DNA of 64,000 nucleotides from Pseudomonas matsuisoli (GCF_014647635.1 NZ_BMPO01000005.1:194174-258173); one strand, 5' to 3'. Positions 25,174 to 34,322 are shown, counted from the first letter of the stretch. Made by a program: numbers and translations. Notes: generated by a model from the sequence alone, not told the origin.

Positions 25174-27210
25174 ATGCACAACGATCCACTTCTTCAGCCC
25201 TTCTCGATCCGTCACCTGCACCTTCGCAACCGGGTGGTCAGCACCTCCCATGAACCCGCCTACAGCGAGGCCGGCATGCCTAAGCGTCGCTACCGTGACT
25301 ACCTCGTGGAAAAAGCGCGCGGCGGCGTTGGCCTGAACATGTTCGGCGGTTCGGCCATCGTAGCGCCAGACAGCCCACCCGCGTTCGGTAACCTGGAAAT
25401 CTACCGGGACGAGATCGTTCCGTGGTTCCGTGACCTTAGCGACGCCGTACACGAGCACGGCAGTGCGCTGATGTGCCAGATATCCCACCTCGGCTGGCGA
25501 GGAAGCAACTTCACCGGCGATTGGCTGCCGCTGATATGGCCCAACCACGGCCGCGAGCCTGCGCACCGTAGCTTCACCAAAAAGGCTGAAGAATGGGATC
25601 TCGCGCGGATAATCGACCAATACGCCAGTGCCGCGCTGCGTTGCCGGGAGGGCGGCCTCGACGGCGTAGAGATGGAGGCCTACGGCCACTTGCTGGATGC
25701 GTTCTGGTATCCGACGAACGACCGCGACGATGCCTGGGGCGGGAGTCTGGAAAACCGGATGCGCTTCTCGCTCGAAGTGGTCAGCGCCGTGCGCAAGGCG
25801 GTTGGCTCGGATTTCATCGTCGGTATCCGCATGGTCGTGGACGATGCGACACCCGGAGGTCTAGGCGAGGAAGAAGGCCTGATGATCGCCCGAACCCTGC
25901 AGGATCACGGCATCGACTTCATCAGTGTGATCAAGGGGCGTATCGACAGCGAGGTCACGCTATCGAAGGCGATTCCCGGCATGGGCACACCGAGCGCGCC
26001 GCACCTGGCGCTGGCAGGCGCGGTCAAGCGAACGGTGACGATTCCGGTCATGCACGCGGCACGCATCAGCGATGTGGCCACGGCGCGATATGCCCTGCGT
26101 GAGGGCTTCGTCGATCTCGTCGGCCTTACCCGTCCCCAGATCGCCGACCCACATTTGGTCGCCAAGGTCGCCGCGGGGCAGGAGGACCGCATTCGTCCGT
26201 GCGTAGGCGCCAGCTATTGCATTGACCGAATCTACATTTCCGGCCAGGCCCATTGTCTGCACAACCCGGCAGCCGGGCGGGAAGCGCTACTGCCTCACGA
26301 AATCACGGAGAAATCCGCCACCCCGCGCAAGGTGCTGATCGTCGGCGCCGGGCCTGCGGGCCTCGAAGCCGCAAGGGTCGCGGCGGAGCGTGGCCATGAC
26401 GTCACCGTTCTGGAAGCCGCCGCCCAGGCCGGCGGCCAAGTACGGGTTGCGGCCATGCCCATGCGCCGACGAGAACTGCTAGGCCTCGTGGAATGGCGCG
26501 TCAGCGAATGCGAGCACCTTGGCGTGCACTTTCGCTACAACTGCTTCGCAGGTGAAGACGAGGTGCTGGCCGAAGCGCCCGACGTGGTCATCATCGCCAC
26601 TGGAGGGCTGCCCAACACTGAATTTCTCGACGCTGGAAACGAACTCGTCTCCAGCACTTGGGACGTGCTTAGCGGAGACGTCAAACCAAGCGGTGACGTG
26701 CTCGTCTTCGACTACCACGGCGGCCATCAGGCGATGAGCGCGGCCGAAACCCTATGCGAACGGGATGGCGTATCGCTGGAGCTCGTGACCAGTGAACGCA
26801 GCCTGGGCCCGGACGTCGGCGGCCTGAACATGCCCGCGTACCTGCGCGCGTTCGCCCGGCACGATGTGCGCCAGACACTGGGCCATCGCGTAAAGGCGGT
26901 TGCACGAGAAAACGGCCGCCTGAAAGTGACGCTGCACGATGACTACGGTGAACTCACCCGAGAACGTATCGTCGATCACGTCGTCGTCGAGCATGGCACG
27001 CTGCCTCTGGACGACCTGTACTTCGCGTTGCGTAATTACTCAACCAACGCTGGAGAGCTGGATCAGGCAGCCTTCGTGGCGCTCGAACCACAGCGCATCG
27101 AGCGTAACCCCGACGGGCGCTTCCAGCTTTTCCGTATAGGCGATGCGATCAACAGCCGTGATATCCATGCCGCCATCTACGACGGCATGCGACTCACGCT
27201 GGCCCTTTGA
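25174..27210 (+). CDS. FMN/FAD-dependent N-demethylase, DgcA/StcD-like
   Basis: A 678-aa two-part flavoenzyme. Residues 1-370 form an old-yellow-enzyme TIM barrel (NADH:flavin oxidoreductase) with FMN-site segments GVEMEAYGHLLDAFWYPTND and NRMRFSLEVVSAVRK. Near residue 350, CVGASYCIDRIYISGQAHC supplies cysteines for an iron-sulphur cluster. The second half begins VLIVGAGPAGLEAARVAAERG, an NAD(P)/FAD Rossmann domain. This layout matches dimethylglycine demethylase DgcA and N-methylproline demethylase StcD. Both remove methyl groups during betaine breakdown. I cannot decide between substrates. The ATG at 25174 was preferred over an in-frame TTG at 25153, though its ribosome site is poor. Confidence 0.85.
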   Translation: MHNDPLLQPFSIRHLHLRNRVVSTSHEPAYSEAGMPKRRYRDYLVEKARGGVGLNMFGGSAIVAPDSPPAFGNLEIYRDEIVPWFRDLSDAVHEHGSALMCQISHLGWRGSNFTGDWLPLIWPNHGREPAHRSFTKKAEEWDLARIIDQYASAALRCREGGLDGVEMEAYGHLLDAFWYPTNDRDDAWGGSLENRMRFSLEVVSAVRKAVGSDFIVGIRMVVDDATPGGLGEEEGLMIARTLQDHGIDFISVIKGRIDSEVTLSKAIPGMGTPSAPHLALAGAVKRTVTIPVMHAARISDVATARYALREGFVDLVGLTRPQIADPHLVAKVAAGQEDRIRPCVGASYCIDRIYISGQAHCLHNPAAGREALLPHEITEKSATPRKVLIVGAGPAGLEAARVAAERGHDVTVLEAAAQAGGQVRVAAMPMRRRELLGLVEWRVSECEHLGVHFRYNCFAGEDEVLAEAPDVVIIATGGLPNTEFLDAGNELVSSTWDVLSGDVKPSGDVLVFDYHGGHQAMSAAETLCERDGVSLELVTSERSLGPDVGGLNMPAYLRAFARHDVRQTLGHRVKAVARENGRLKVTLHDDYGELTRERIVDHVVVEHGTLPLDDLYFALRNYSTNAGELDQAAFVALEPQRIERNPDGRFQLFRIGDAINSRDIHAAIYDGMRLTLAL

Positions 27211-27619
27211 ATCCCGTTCACAAAAAAGGGCGCACGGGCAGAAGCTGGCGTGGGCCGGCTCCTATCAAACAAAAAATATCCCATCGATTCATAAGCAAAA
27301 AACACAAGCAGAGTCGTTAACCTTGTGGGAGCGAGCCGGGCTGCGATCCGCTCCCACGGATCGCCATGCCTCCTGTTTGCTGCGTGACGCGCGGCGCCTC
27401 GGCGGCGGGATGGCTCCCACAGGGAAAGAATAGACGCCGTTTTATCCGTCCTACACTATCCCCACTGCGACGGAGTGCATACTGGTCGACTTACACAAGC
27501 GCGACCTTGTGTCGGCCCGGTTCAAGTCCGCGATGGATGGGCCGATACACTTGTCAGTTTCTCCCCCGCGATCAGCACGCGTAACGCAACCCTGATTGCG
27601 AGCCGCCAGATGGGCTTGT
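27211..27619. repeat. Intergenic region with a REP-like inverted repeat
   Basis: 27325-27357 is an inverted repeat, GTGGGAGCG paired with CGCTCCCAC, around a GC-rich loop. A further half copy (GGCTCCCACAGG) lies near 27411. No gene can be supported in these 400 bases. The promoter of the binding-protein gene at 27620 should lie at its right end. Confidence 0.6.
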
Positions 27620-28378
27620 ATGACTTCGATCCGACTTCATTTGAGATTGATTTATCTGCTTGCGGGCATGTGCTGGAGCTTAGCCGCAACAGCTGAATCG
27701 ATTCGCGTCGTTACCGAAGAGCTACCGCCGTACAACATGACGGTGAATGGGCGCCTCACCGGACTCAGCACGGAAATTGTCCAGGCATTGCTGGAGGAAG
27801 CGGGCGTAGAAGCGAGCATCCAGTCCATGCCGTGGGCGCGCGCCTACGACATCGCCCTGAACGATGCGAACGTCATGATTTACTCGATCACGCCAACGCC
27901 GGAGCGCGAACCGCTGTTCAAATGGGTCGGTGTCGTCGCTTCGTCGCGTTGGGCGCTCTACAGCAACGGTACTAGCGACATTCAACTGCGTACCCTCGAA
28001 GATGCACGCCGCTACCAGATCGCTACCGTCAAACAGGATGTCGGCGAGCAGTTCTTGATAGCCAATGGTTTTCAGACCGGCAGTGGCCTGCAATCCAGCA
28101 CGCGCTACGAACTGAATTACCAGAAGCTGCAGCAAGGCCGGGTCGATCTATGGATATCCAACGAACTGAATGCGGCCTACCTGGCGCGTGCCGCTCAGGA
28201 CAATCCGGCACTTACCCTGCGCCAAGTGCTGCAAATCCCCAAACTTGGCGGCGCGGATGGATTGAAGATCGCCTTCAGCCGCCGTACGCCGGACGAGACC
28301 GTCGAGCATTTCCGCAAGGCCCTGCAGCGCCTGCATGACAACGGCGTATTCGATGCCATTACCGAGAAGTGGCTGTAA
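27620..28378 (+). CDS. Periplasmic substrate-binding-like protein (SBP_bac_3 family)
   Basis: A 252-aa exported protein of the amino-acid-type (family 3) periplasmic binding fold. The signal peptide ends near LAATAES. The mature part starts IRVVTEELPPYNM and includes MPWARAYDIALNDANVMIYS and PEREPLFKWVGVV. The last 15 residues (NGVFDAITEKWL) match the usual family end. The ATG at 27620 lacks a strong ribosome site. It ends four bases before the GGDEF gene, so they are one transcript. No ABC permease is near. I infer that it senses a ligand for the cyclase rather than feeding a transporter. Confidence 0.82.
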   Translation: MTSIRLHLRLIYLLAGMCWSLAATAESIRVVTEELPPYNMTVNGRLTGLSTEIVQALLEEAGVEASIQSMPWARAYDIALNDANVMIYSITPTPEREPLFKWVGVVASSRWALYSNGTSDIQLRTLEDARRYQIATVKQDVGEQFLIANGFQTGSGLQSSTRYELNYQKLQQGRVDLWISNELNAAYLARAAQDNPALTLRQVLQIPKLGGADGLKIAFSRRTPDETVEHFRKALQRLHDNGVFDAITEKWL

Positions 28379-28381
28379 CCC

Positions 28382-29704
28382 ATGCCCGATAAACACGCCC
28401 TTCAGAAACCGAATAACTCGCTCGGCCGTCGCCTGGTGGTCGCGACACTGGGGTTTTGCTTGCTGTTCACCTGCGTGACGGTTGGGCTGCGTAGCTGGTT
28501 TGCCTGGCAGAACAACCTGGCCAACATCCGCAGCGAGCTGGCGCTGATCGACCAGGTGTTCCAAGGCACCCTTTCCAAGGCCATTTGGGAAATGGATACC
28601 GAATCACTCGAGAGCCAAATGGAAAGCGTCGCCGGCGCAACGCCCGTGGGCCGCGTATCGCTGAGGATCTTTCGAGCAGGACGTGAAGCGGAGGTCATCG
28701 TTCGTTCGACTGCCGATTCCCGCGTGTTCGAGCAATCGCCTTCGTTACGCCGCGAACTGACCTTTTCGCCCTATGCGGGCGCCGTCGAGCATGTCGGCAC
28801 GCTCGAAATCGATGCCAACCAAACCGTACTGCGCGAGCGGCTGTACCACGAGATCACTAATATCCTGGTCACTCAGGTCGTGCAGTCGTTATTGCTGGCC
28901 GGGCTGATCATGTGGATGTTCAACCATTCGGTGACGGTCCATGTCCAGCACATCGCGCGGCACCTGAATCGTCTTTCTCCGGACACGCTCAAGGCAAAGC
29001 TCAGCTTGCAGCGCTCCCCCAAACGCCGCGACGAGCTAAGCCTGCTAGAAGCCGGCGTCAATGACGTGCAGGACAAACTGGCCGATCACCTCGACCGGCA
29101 GCGCCAGTACGAACACGATCTTGCTGCCCACCGTGACCATCTGGCCGAACTCGTCGATGCGCGGACGGCGGAGCTCAGCGAGGCGAACCAGCGGCTGGAA
29201 GAACTCTCCCGTAGCGACCCGCTCACCGGACTTGCCAATCGACGTGAGTTCGATGACGTGAAGGAAAAGGAATTCAGGCGCGCCGTGCGCAGCGAACAGC
29301 CACTGGCGGTGCTGATGTGCGACATCGACTTCTTCAAGGCCTACAACGACCTCTACGGCCACGCCCAAGGCGATCGCTGCCTGCGCGACGTCGCCGACAT
29401 CCTGCGGCAGAGTTTCGCCCGTGCAGGCGAAGTCGTGGCGCGCCTGGGCGGTGAGGAGTTCGCCGTACTGCTGCCGGGCCTAAATCTTGAAGAAGCGGCC
29501 CGGGTTGCAGAACGCGCCACGTCGGCACTCGCCGAGCGGGCCATTCCCCATTCCGCATCCCTGGTGAGCGATCACGTCACACTGAGCATCGGCCTTGCGA
29601 CGCTGGATACCAAAGCCATGGACCACTTTGATCAATTGCTGAGTCAGGCCGACCAGGCGCTGTATCGCGCCAAGCACAGCGGCCGCAATCGTGTCGCTTG
29701 CTGA
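28382..29704 (+). CDS. Membrane-bound diguanylate cyclase (GGDEF)
   Basis: A 440-aa inner-membrane signalling enzyme that makes c-di-GMP. A first transmembrane helix (LVVATLGFCLLFTCVTVGL) is followed by a periplasmic sensor of about 130 residues and a second helix (VVQSLLLAGLIMWMF). A coiled linker comes next (DRQRQYEHDLAAHRDHLAELVDARTAELSEANQRLEEL), then the GGDEF domain starting SDPLTGLANRREF, with the active-site signature ARLGGEEFAVLLPG. The inhibitory I-site RxxD is not canonical: the matching position reads R-A-G-E, so feedback inhibition may be weak or absent. It lies between two paralogous periplasmic binding proteins that could contact its sensor domain. Confidence 0.92.
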   Translation: MPDKHALQKPNNSLGRRLVVATLGFCLLFTCVTVGLRSWFAWQNNLANIRSELALIDQVFQGTLSKAIWEMDTESLESQMESVAGATPVGRVSLRIFRAGREAEVIVRSTADSRVFEQSPSLRRELTFSPYAGAVEHVGTLEIDANQTVLRERLYHEITNILVTQVVQSLLLAGLIMWMFNHSVTVHVQHIARHLNRLSPDTLKAKLSLQRSPKRRDELSLLEAGVNDVQDKLADHLDRQRQYEHDLAAHRDHLAELVDARTAELSEANQRLEELSRSDPLTGLANRREFDDVKEKEFRRAVRSEQPLAVLMCDIDFFKAYNDLYGHAQGDRCLRDVADILRQSFARAGEVVARLGGEEFAVLLPGLNLEEAARVAERATSALAERAIPHSASLVSDHVTLSIGLATLDTKAMDHFDQLLSQADQALYRAKHSGRNRVAC

Positions 29705-29717
29705 CAAGGAGAATGTC

Positions 29718-30431
29718 ATGCGCCCCAATCGTCTTCCCATGCTTTGCCTGCTGGCGGTATTCATCGCCGGTCCCACCCATGCCGAACGCATTCTCGCGGT
29801 GACCGAGTCGAGCTCCTATACCTATCTCGAGAACGGCAAGGTGTCTGGCCCGGCGACCCGCGTAGTGGAAGCGACCCTGCAGAAGGCGGGGCTGACCGAC
29901 TATGAAGTGACCCTCTACCCATGGGCCCGCGCGTATGACATGGCGTTGCGCGAACCGAACGTACTCATCTACGTGATCGCCCGCACACCGGAACGCGAGC
30001 ACCTCTTCAAATGGGTCGGCAAGATGGACGACACCCGACCGCAGTTCTATAAGCTGGCGGACCGGGAAGACATCCATGTGGGCGCGCTCGAGGAGGCAAG
30101 TCATTACCGCGTCGGCGTGATCCGTGACGACATGCGTCATCAGTACCTGGAGCAGCAGGGGTTCGAGCGACTGGTGCTCTCCGCACAGAACAGCGACAGC
30201 TTTCGCAAACTGGTCAATGGTCAGGTCGATTTGTTGCCTCTACCGGAGCGCGAAGCACGACGGCTAGCCGTGGAAGCCAATGTGGACTTCTCGATCCTGC
30301 AACCCGTGTTTTCGCTCGACGCGTTATCGACGCAGCTTTATCTGGCGTACAGCGTGAGCACGTCGGACGCCATCGTCGAGCGTACGAGGCAGGCTTTTGA
30401 ACAAGTACGTAAGGCGCTTCCCGCGCCCTAG
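29718..30431 (+). CDS. Periplasmic substrate-binding-like protein (SBP_bac_3 family), second copy
   Basis: A 237-aa exported binding-fold protein. The signal peptide (PMLCLLAVFIAGPTHA) is cleaved before ERILAVTESSSYTYL. It shares the block YPWARAYDMALREPNVLIYV and PEREHLFKWVGKM with the protein encoded at 27620, so the two are paralogues. AAGGAG precedes the ATG at 29718, which lies 14 bases after the GGDEF stop. It probably works with the cyclase as a periplasmic sensor component. The function is inferred from gene order. No polar amino-acid transporter genes are nearby. Confidence 0.85.
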   Translation: MRPNRLPMLCLLAVFIAGPTHAERILAVTESSSYTYLENGKVSGPATRVVEATLQKAGLTDYEVTLYPWARAYDMALREPNVLIYVIARTPEREHLFKWVGKMDDTRPQFYKLADREDIHVGALEEASHYRVGVIRDDMRHQYLEQQGFERLVLSAQNSDSFRKLVNGQVDLLPLPEREARRLAVEANVDFSILQPVFSLDALSTQLYLAYSVSTSDAIVERTRQAFEQVRKALPAP

Positions 30432-30489
30432 GCGAGCTATTCGCGGTGGGCGGCAAATAAGCCTGGGACGGCGCATCAGACGCGAACGT

Positions 30490-30792
30490 TTACATGTTCT
30501 TGCGCAGAGAAACGGGCTCGCGAGAATGTACCGACTCAGAGGGTTGTCCGACCATCTCGTCGTAAACCGCAGGCTGAATGAGGAACGAGGGCACGTCAGC
30601 GATACTCGCCAGGTGCTTCTTGGCCTCGTCAATGGATGCTACATGTAACGTCTCCCCATCCGCGTCGCGGACCGCGAAGGATTGCTCACCCACGACGCCG
30701 TGGACGGCATAGGAGCCGCCTTCGACCGAAACCAGATGGACTTCGGCTACCTCACCGTTCTTGGCCATTTTCTTGAGTTCATCGAGGGTCAT
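30490..30792 (-). CDS. DUF6482 family protein
   Basis: A 100-aa soluble protein that looks like DUF6482, a family known mainly from pseudomonads and of unknown function. The N-terminal helix MTLDELKKMAKNGEVAEVHL and the beta-rich centre GGSYAVHGVVGEQSFAVRDA are visible. GTGGAG lies before the ATG. It is convergent with the preceding binding-protein gene and about 60 bases from it. From 30793 to 31041 I see no other gene. Confidence 0.75.
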   Translation of the reverse strand: MTLDELKKMAKNGEVAEVHLVSVEGGSYAVHGVVGEQSFAVRDADGETLHVASIDEAKKHLASIADVPSFLIQPAVYDEMVGQPSESVHSREPVSLRKNM

Positions 30793-31041
30793 TGTATGGC
30801 TCCACTTCTTCAGGCTGATTGAAGAGGTTGACCCGAGGCGAACCGCGGATGCTCAGACAATCTGCCAGACGGACGGCATTTCCCGCTTCGTTCGTCCGAT
30901 CTCTGCGCTCGGGTTCTGCGTAGCCGTTGCCCGAGCGATAGCATGTTGGCACCCTAATGCCTCTTTCAATGGTGCGCTTCGGTAACGCCTGTGGGATCAC
31001 AGGGTTGCCCGCGTCGACGTCAAGGATAGGAGGGATATGAC

Positions 31042-31254
31042 GTGTTCAAGACCTTGATTCTTTTGGTCCCGATTGCAGGAACGATCCTCGTGGGCTGGTT
31101 CATCTGCACCCGCATGACGCTGGAACTCAGCCGCAACCGCCGCGTGCGCGCTCGCGAGTGGGCCAGGCGCCTGTTCGACGCCAGCCTGATTGCTGCGCTT
31201 GTGGGGTTGCCGATCAGCTTTTCGATGATGATCGTGTTGAACAGCGGCTTCTGA
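31042..31254 (+). CDS. Small inner-membrane protein, two predicted helices
   Basis: A 70-aa protein with hydrophobic helices at about residues 3-23 (LILLVPIAGTILVGWFI) and 49-67 (IAALVGLPISFSMMIVL), joined by a strongly basic loop (SRNRRVRAREWARR) that should face the cytoplasm. It starts at a GTG with GGAGGG about ten bases upstream. No family was recognised. It stands alone and is followed by a long perfect hairpin. Confidence 0.6.
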   Translation: MFKTLILLVPIAGTILVGWFICTRMTLELSRNRRVRAREWARRLFDASLIAALVGLPISFSMMIVLNSGF

Positions 31255-31306
31255 GCCCGCCTATTCAGCGTCGCGGGCAATACGCTTCAAACCTTGCGCC
31301 AAGCGT

Positions 31307-31334
31307 TAGCCCTGCACGTGAATGTGCAGGGCTA
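31307..31334. terminator. Hairpin between two convergent genes
   Basis: A perfect 11-bp stem TAGCCCTGCAC / GTGCAGGGCTA with a 6-base loop lies between the small membrane protein gene and the 3' end of the phosphatase gene. No T-run follows on either strand, so termination here would be inefficient or would need Rho. The position fits a shared terminator. Confidence 0.5.
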
Positions 31335-31344
31335 GGCATGCGAA

Positions 31345-32910
31345 TCACGATACTGCGCTCGCCTTTTCCAGCACTTGAGTGTGCACTGCGGCGCCATTCA
31401 AATCCCGCAGCGAGACCGTTAGCGCTTCGCTCTCGGCATCGATTTCCACCTCACCGAAAAACTGAAAACCCGACAGTGGCGAACTGTTTTCCTTCGGTGG
31501 CGCTTTTTGAAAACTAACGTGGGGCCCAAAAGTGCCGTCCAACGCGTTGGGGCCGAATGCGCCCGCGTTCAGCGGCCCGGCCACGAACTCCCAGAATGGC
31601 TCGAAACCTTTGTACGCTGCCCGCTCCGGCGAATAGTGGTGCGCGGCGCAATAATGCACATCAGCGGTCAACCAGACGGTATTGCGGATCTGCTTGCGGC
31701 GGATATGGCCCAGTAGATCAGCGATCTCCAGTTCACGCCCCTTAGGTTCACCATCGTCACCATTGGCAATGGCTTCCCAGCGTTTTCGGCCGTCTTCTCC
31801 TTTGCCATCCGGTACTTGCAAACCGATGGGCATGTCAGCGGCGATGATCTTCCAGGTAGCCTTCGATCCTTCGAGTTCGCGTTTGAGCCAAGCCAGTTGG
31901 CTTGCGCCGAGAAACGCCGACTCATGCCCCGCCTGGGTTTGCAGGTTCGCACTGTTAGGGCCACGGTAGGACCGCATGTCGAGCACGAAGATATCCAGCA
32001 AGGGCCCATAAGAAACGCGCCGATAGATCCGCCCCGCGTCGTCGCCTCCAGCCATGCGCATCGGCGCGTATTCGAGATAAGCCTGACGTGCTCGGGCTGC
32101 AAGGACGTGAATGTCCTTCACGCGATAGCGGTCATCCAGCACCTTGCTGTCGGACCAGTTGTTGGTGGTCTCATGGTCATCCCACTGCCAGATTTGCGGC
32201 ACCTCGGCATTGAAGCGGCGCACGTTGTCGTCCAGAAGGTTGTAGCGATAGTTGCCTCGGTACTCGTCGAGCGTCTCCGCGACCTTGCTCTTCGCCTCCG
32301 TGGTGATGTTGCGCCAGACCTTACCTTCTACCGTCGTCAATTCCGCTTGTATCGGGCCATCGGCGTAGATGGTGTCGCCGCTGTGCAGGAAGAAATCTGG
32401 CTGACGCTGACGCATCGCGTCGTAGATGCGCATGCCGCCGATGTCCGGATTGATGCCGAACCCCTGCCCCACCGTGTCTCCGCTCCAGACGAAACGAATG
32501 TTCCTTCGCTGCGCCGGTGCAGTGCGCAGCTGGCCGAGTACCGGAAAACTGAGGCGATGGTCATCGAGCGTTTCGAAACTCACGCGATAGAAGATCGACT
32601 GCCCCTGCGGAAGGCCACGTAGATCGACACGGCAAGTGAAATCAGTTGCCGTGGTGGCTGTCGGCCCGACAACGCGCCGTATGTCGTTGAAGCTTTCCTT
32701 GGTGTCCCACTCCACGATCATTTTCGAGGGTCGGTCGGTTCGGCTCCAGATAAGCGCGCGGTCTCCTGTGACATCTCCCGCCTGGATACCATCGGTAATC
32801 TTGGGCCGTCCGTTTGGACCGACTGCGAAAGCAGGGGCAACACCGGGCAACAGCAGCCCCGCCCCCATTGCCTGGATGATCCGACGACGGCTGATAGTGT
32901 TATCGCTCAT
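31345..32910 (-). CDS. phoD: PhoD-like alkaline phosphatase, Tat-exported
   Basis: A 521-aa secreted phosphodiesterase/phosphomonoesterase of the PhoD type. The N-terminus has the twin-arginine motif SRRRIIQAMG followed by a hydrophobic stretch ending APAFAV. An N-terminal beta domain (GIQAGDVTGDRALIWSRTDR) precedes the metallophosphatase core with WSGDTVGQG, FFLHSGDTIYAD, QIWQWDDHETTNNW and VWLTADVHYCAAHHY. These supply the Asp, Asn and His ligands for the Fe/Ca centre. It releases phosphate from phosphate esters in the periplasm or outside. A Pho-box-like sequence lies about 50 bases upstream of the start. Confidence 0.92.
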   Translation of the reverse strand: MSDNTISRRRIIQAMGAGLLLPGVAPAFAVGPNGRPKITDGIQAGDVTGDRALIWSRTDRPSKMIVEWDTKESFNDIRRVVGPTATTATDFTCRVDLRGLPQGQSIFYRVSFETLDDHRLSFPVLGQLRTAPAQRRNIRFVWSGDTVGQGFGINPDIGGMRIYDAMRQRQPDFFLHSGDTIYADGPIQAELTTVEGKVWRNITTEAKSKVAETLDEYRGNYRYNLLDDNVRRFNAEVPQIWQWDDHETTNNWSDSKVLDDRYRVKDIHVLAARARQAYLEYAPMRMAGGDDAGRIYRRVSYGPLLDIFVLDMRSYRGPNSANLQTQAGHESAFLGASQLAWLKRELEGSKATWKIIAADMPIGLQVPDGKGEDGRKRWEAIANGDDGEPKGRELEIADLLGHIRRKQIRNTVWLTADVHYCAAHHYSPERAAYKGFEPFWEFVAGPLNAGAFGPNALDGTFGPHVSFQKAPPKENSSPLSGFQFFGEVEIDAESEALTVSLRDLNGAAVHTQVLEKASAVS

Positions 32911-32958
32911 TGGCTAATCTCCGGATGGAACATGAGCGAACCGGTTTAAGAAATCCGT

Positions 32959-32976
32959 TTGACCGTTTCGTGACAC
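32959..32976 (-). promoter_or_regulatory. Candidate Pho box upstream of phoD
   Basis: On the minus strand the sequence reads GTGTCAC-GAAA-CGGTCAA, two 7-base direct repeats separated by four A-rich bases, as in the PhoB site CTGTCAT-N4-CTGTCAT. Each half matches about five of seven positions. It is placed 49 bases before the phoD start. Confidence 0.4.
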
Positions 32977-33053
32977 GGCGGAGAACAGAGCCCACTAAAG
33001 TCACACGCGGGAGAGTCGTAGGGTGGAACCGCGCCAGGGATCTAACGCTTTAT

Positions 33054-33155
33054 GTGGGAGCGAGCCGGGCTGCGTTCAGCCGGGCTGCGTCCAGCCATGC
33101 CCGCGATGTTTTTTGCGATAGACCACCATCCATCGAGAGCATGGCTCGCTCCCAC
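33054..33155. repeat. REP-like inverted repeat between phoD and the DedA gene
   Basis: A 13-bp perfect inverted pair, GTGGGAGCGAGCC and GGCTCGCTCCCAC, separated by 76 bases that contain a duplicated AGCCGGGCTGCGT unit. The stretch 32977-33347 has no supportable gene. Confidence 0.75.
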
Positions 33156-33347
33156 AAGTTAAAACTCGTGCGCTTTCGCCCCTGCACCGCGCATGCACGC
33201 TGACCATCTGAACCACCGTGTTTCGCAAAATGTTTCCCCTACGGATTTATCCGTACGCCAGCGACTCCTATCGCAGTCATCATTCGCCGATAGCTCGAAC
33301 GCAGGGCTGCAGCAGGCATTCAACGAAACCGTCACGGAGGAAAGGCC

Positions 33348-33968
33348 TTGTTCGATTCGATCATCAGTTGGATGGAGAGCGGCGGGTATTGGGGCATCTT
33401 CGGCTTGATGCTGGCGGAGAACATTTTTCCGCCTATCCCTTCTGAAGCGATCATGCCGCTTGCAGGGTTTCTCGCCGCGCGCGGTGATCTCAACTTCTTC
33501 CTTGTCGTATTCGCCGGGACCATGGGCTCCTACATCGGCGCCATCCCGTGGTACTACGCAGGGAAGTTCTTCGGCGAGGAACGCGTTCGCGTGGTTACGC
33601 GTCGGTTCGGCCGCTGGCTGACCATTTCCGAAGACGATGTGGACAAGGCCAAGCATTGGTTCCATGCCCACGGCAAGTCGGCCGTGTTCTTCGGTCGCCT
33701 GATCCCGGCCATTCGCACATTGATCTCCGTCCCCGCGGGCATCGCGCGTATGCCGTTCTGGACGTTCACGTTCTACACCCTGCTTGGCTCCGGGCTCTGG
33801 ACCGGCTTTTTGACCATGGCCGGTTACCTGCTGCACGCCAACTACGATCAGGTCGCCGTCTATCTCGACCCCGGTTCGAAGGTCGTCGTGGGTATCGTGG
33901 TGCTGGTTTACCTGTACCGCCTGGTGCGGCAGACACTGGATGAGCGCAAACAGCGGAATCGGGGCTGA
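33348..33968 (+). CDS. DedA family inner-membrane protein
   Basis: A 206-aa polytopic membrane protein of the DedA/SNARE-associated (VTT domain) family. Such proteins act in membrane homeostasis, and some transport undecaprenyl phosphate or phospholipids. Family motifs are ENIFPPIPSEAIMPLAGF (the conserved PPxPSE region) and GRLIPAIRTLISVPAG (the FxRxxPxxR-like motif), with a re-entrant-helix glycine cluster TMGSYIGAIPWYYAG. The start is a TTG at 33348 with GGAGG seven bases upstream; no ATG fits. It is a single gene followed by long repeat-rich DNA. Confidence 0.9.
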   Translation: MFDSIISWMESGGYWGIFGLMLAENIFPPIPSEAIMPLAGFLAARGDLNFFLVVFAGTMGSYIGAIPWYYAGKFFGEERVRVVTRRFGRWLTISEDDVDKAKHWFHAHGKSAVFFGRLIPAIRTLISVPAGIARMPFWTFTFYTLLGSGLWTGFLTMAGYLLHANYDQVAVYLDPGSKVVVGIVVLVYLYRLVRQTLDERKQRNRG

Positions 33969-34077
33969 AGTCGCCGGCGCACTACCCGCTCCCATAGGGC
34001 AGGTGAAACCCGCGTAGAGGGCGTCGACCAAGCCTCCTCAAACGGTTTTGAATAGACATCGTGAACCCACTACCGCT

Positions 34078-34186
34078 TTCGCGGCCAAGGCGGATGGCCG
34101 CCCCGCCGCTCCTACAACAGGCCATGTGCGCCGCCGGTAGCGATGAGTTCGACGTGCTTTTTTGTAGGAGCGGCCTTGGCCGCGAA
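34078..34186. repeat. REP pair, CGCGGCCAAGGC type
   Basis: The left arm TTCGCGGCCAAGG, with CCGCTCCTACAA, is matched by the right arm TTGTAGGAGCGGCCTTGGCC in opposite orientation. The region 33969-34708 (740 bases) contains only these palindromes. No gene is supported. Confidence 0.8.
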
Positions 34187-34322
34187 TGCAGTCCGCCGGG
34201 TAAAGGTGATCTGTCTCCGCAGACAGCGATCCTCTACTCACATGATCTCGCTGCCTCTCCAGCGAAATGTGCCGTTATAGGTCTGGGGTGGCCATTGCAG
34301 ACGTTTTGAAGCAACTATCGTC

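Noticed and set aside
27480-27550. tRNA-like GGTTCAAGTCC
   Set aside because: The flanking bases cannot form a T-stem, and no acceptor or anticodon arm was found.
34061-34309. 82-codon frame between the DedA gene and the MaoC gene
   Set aside because: It is built across REP palindromes and has no ribosome site.
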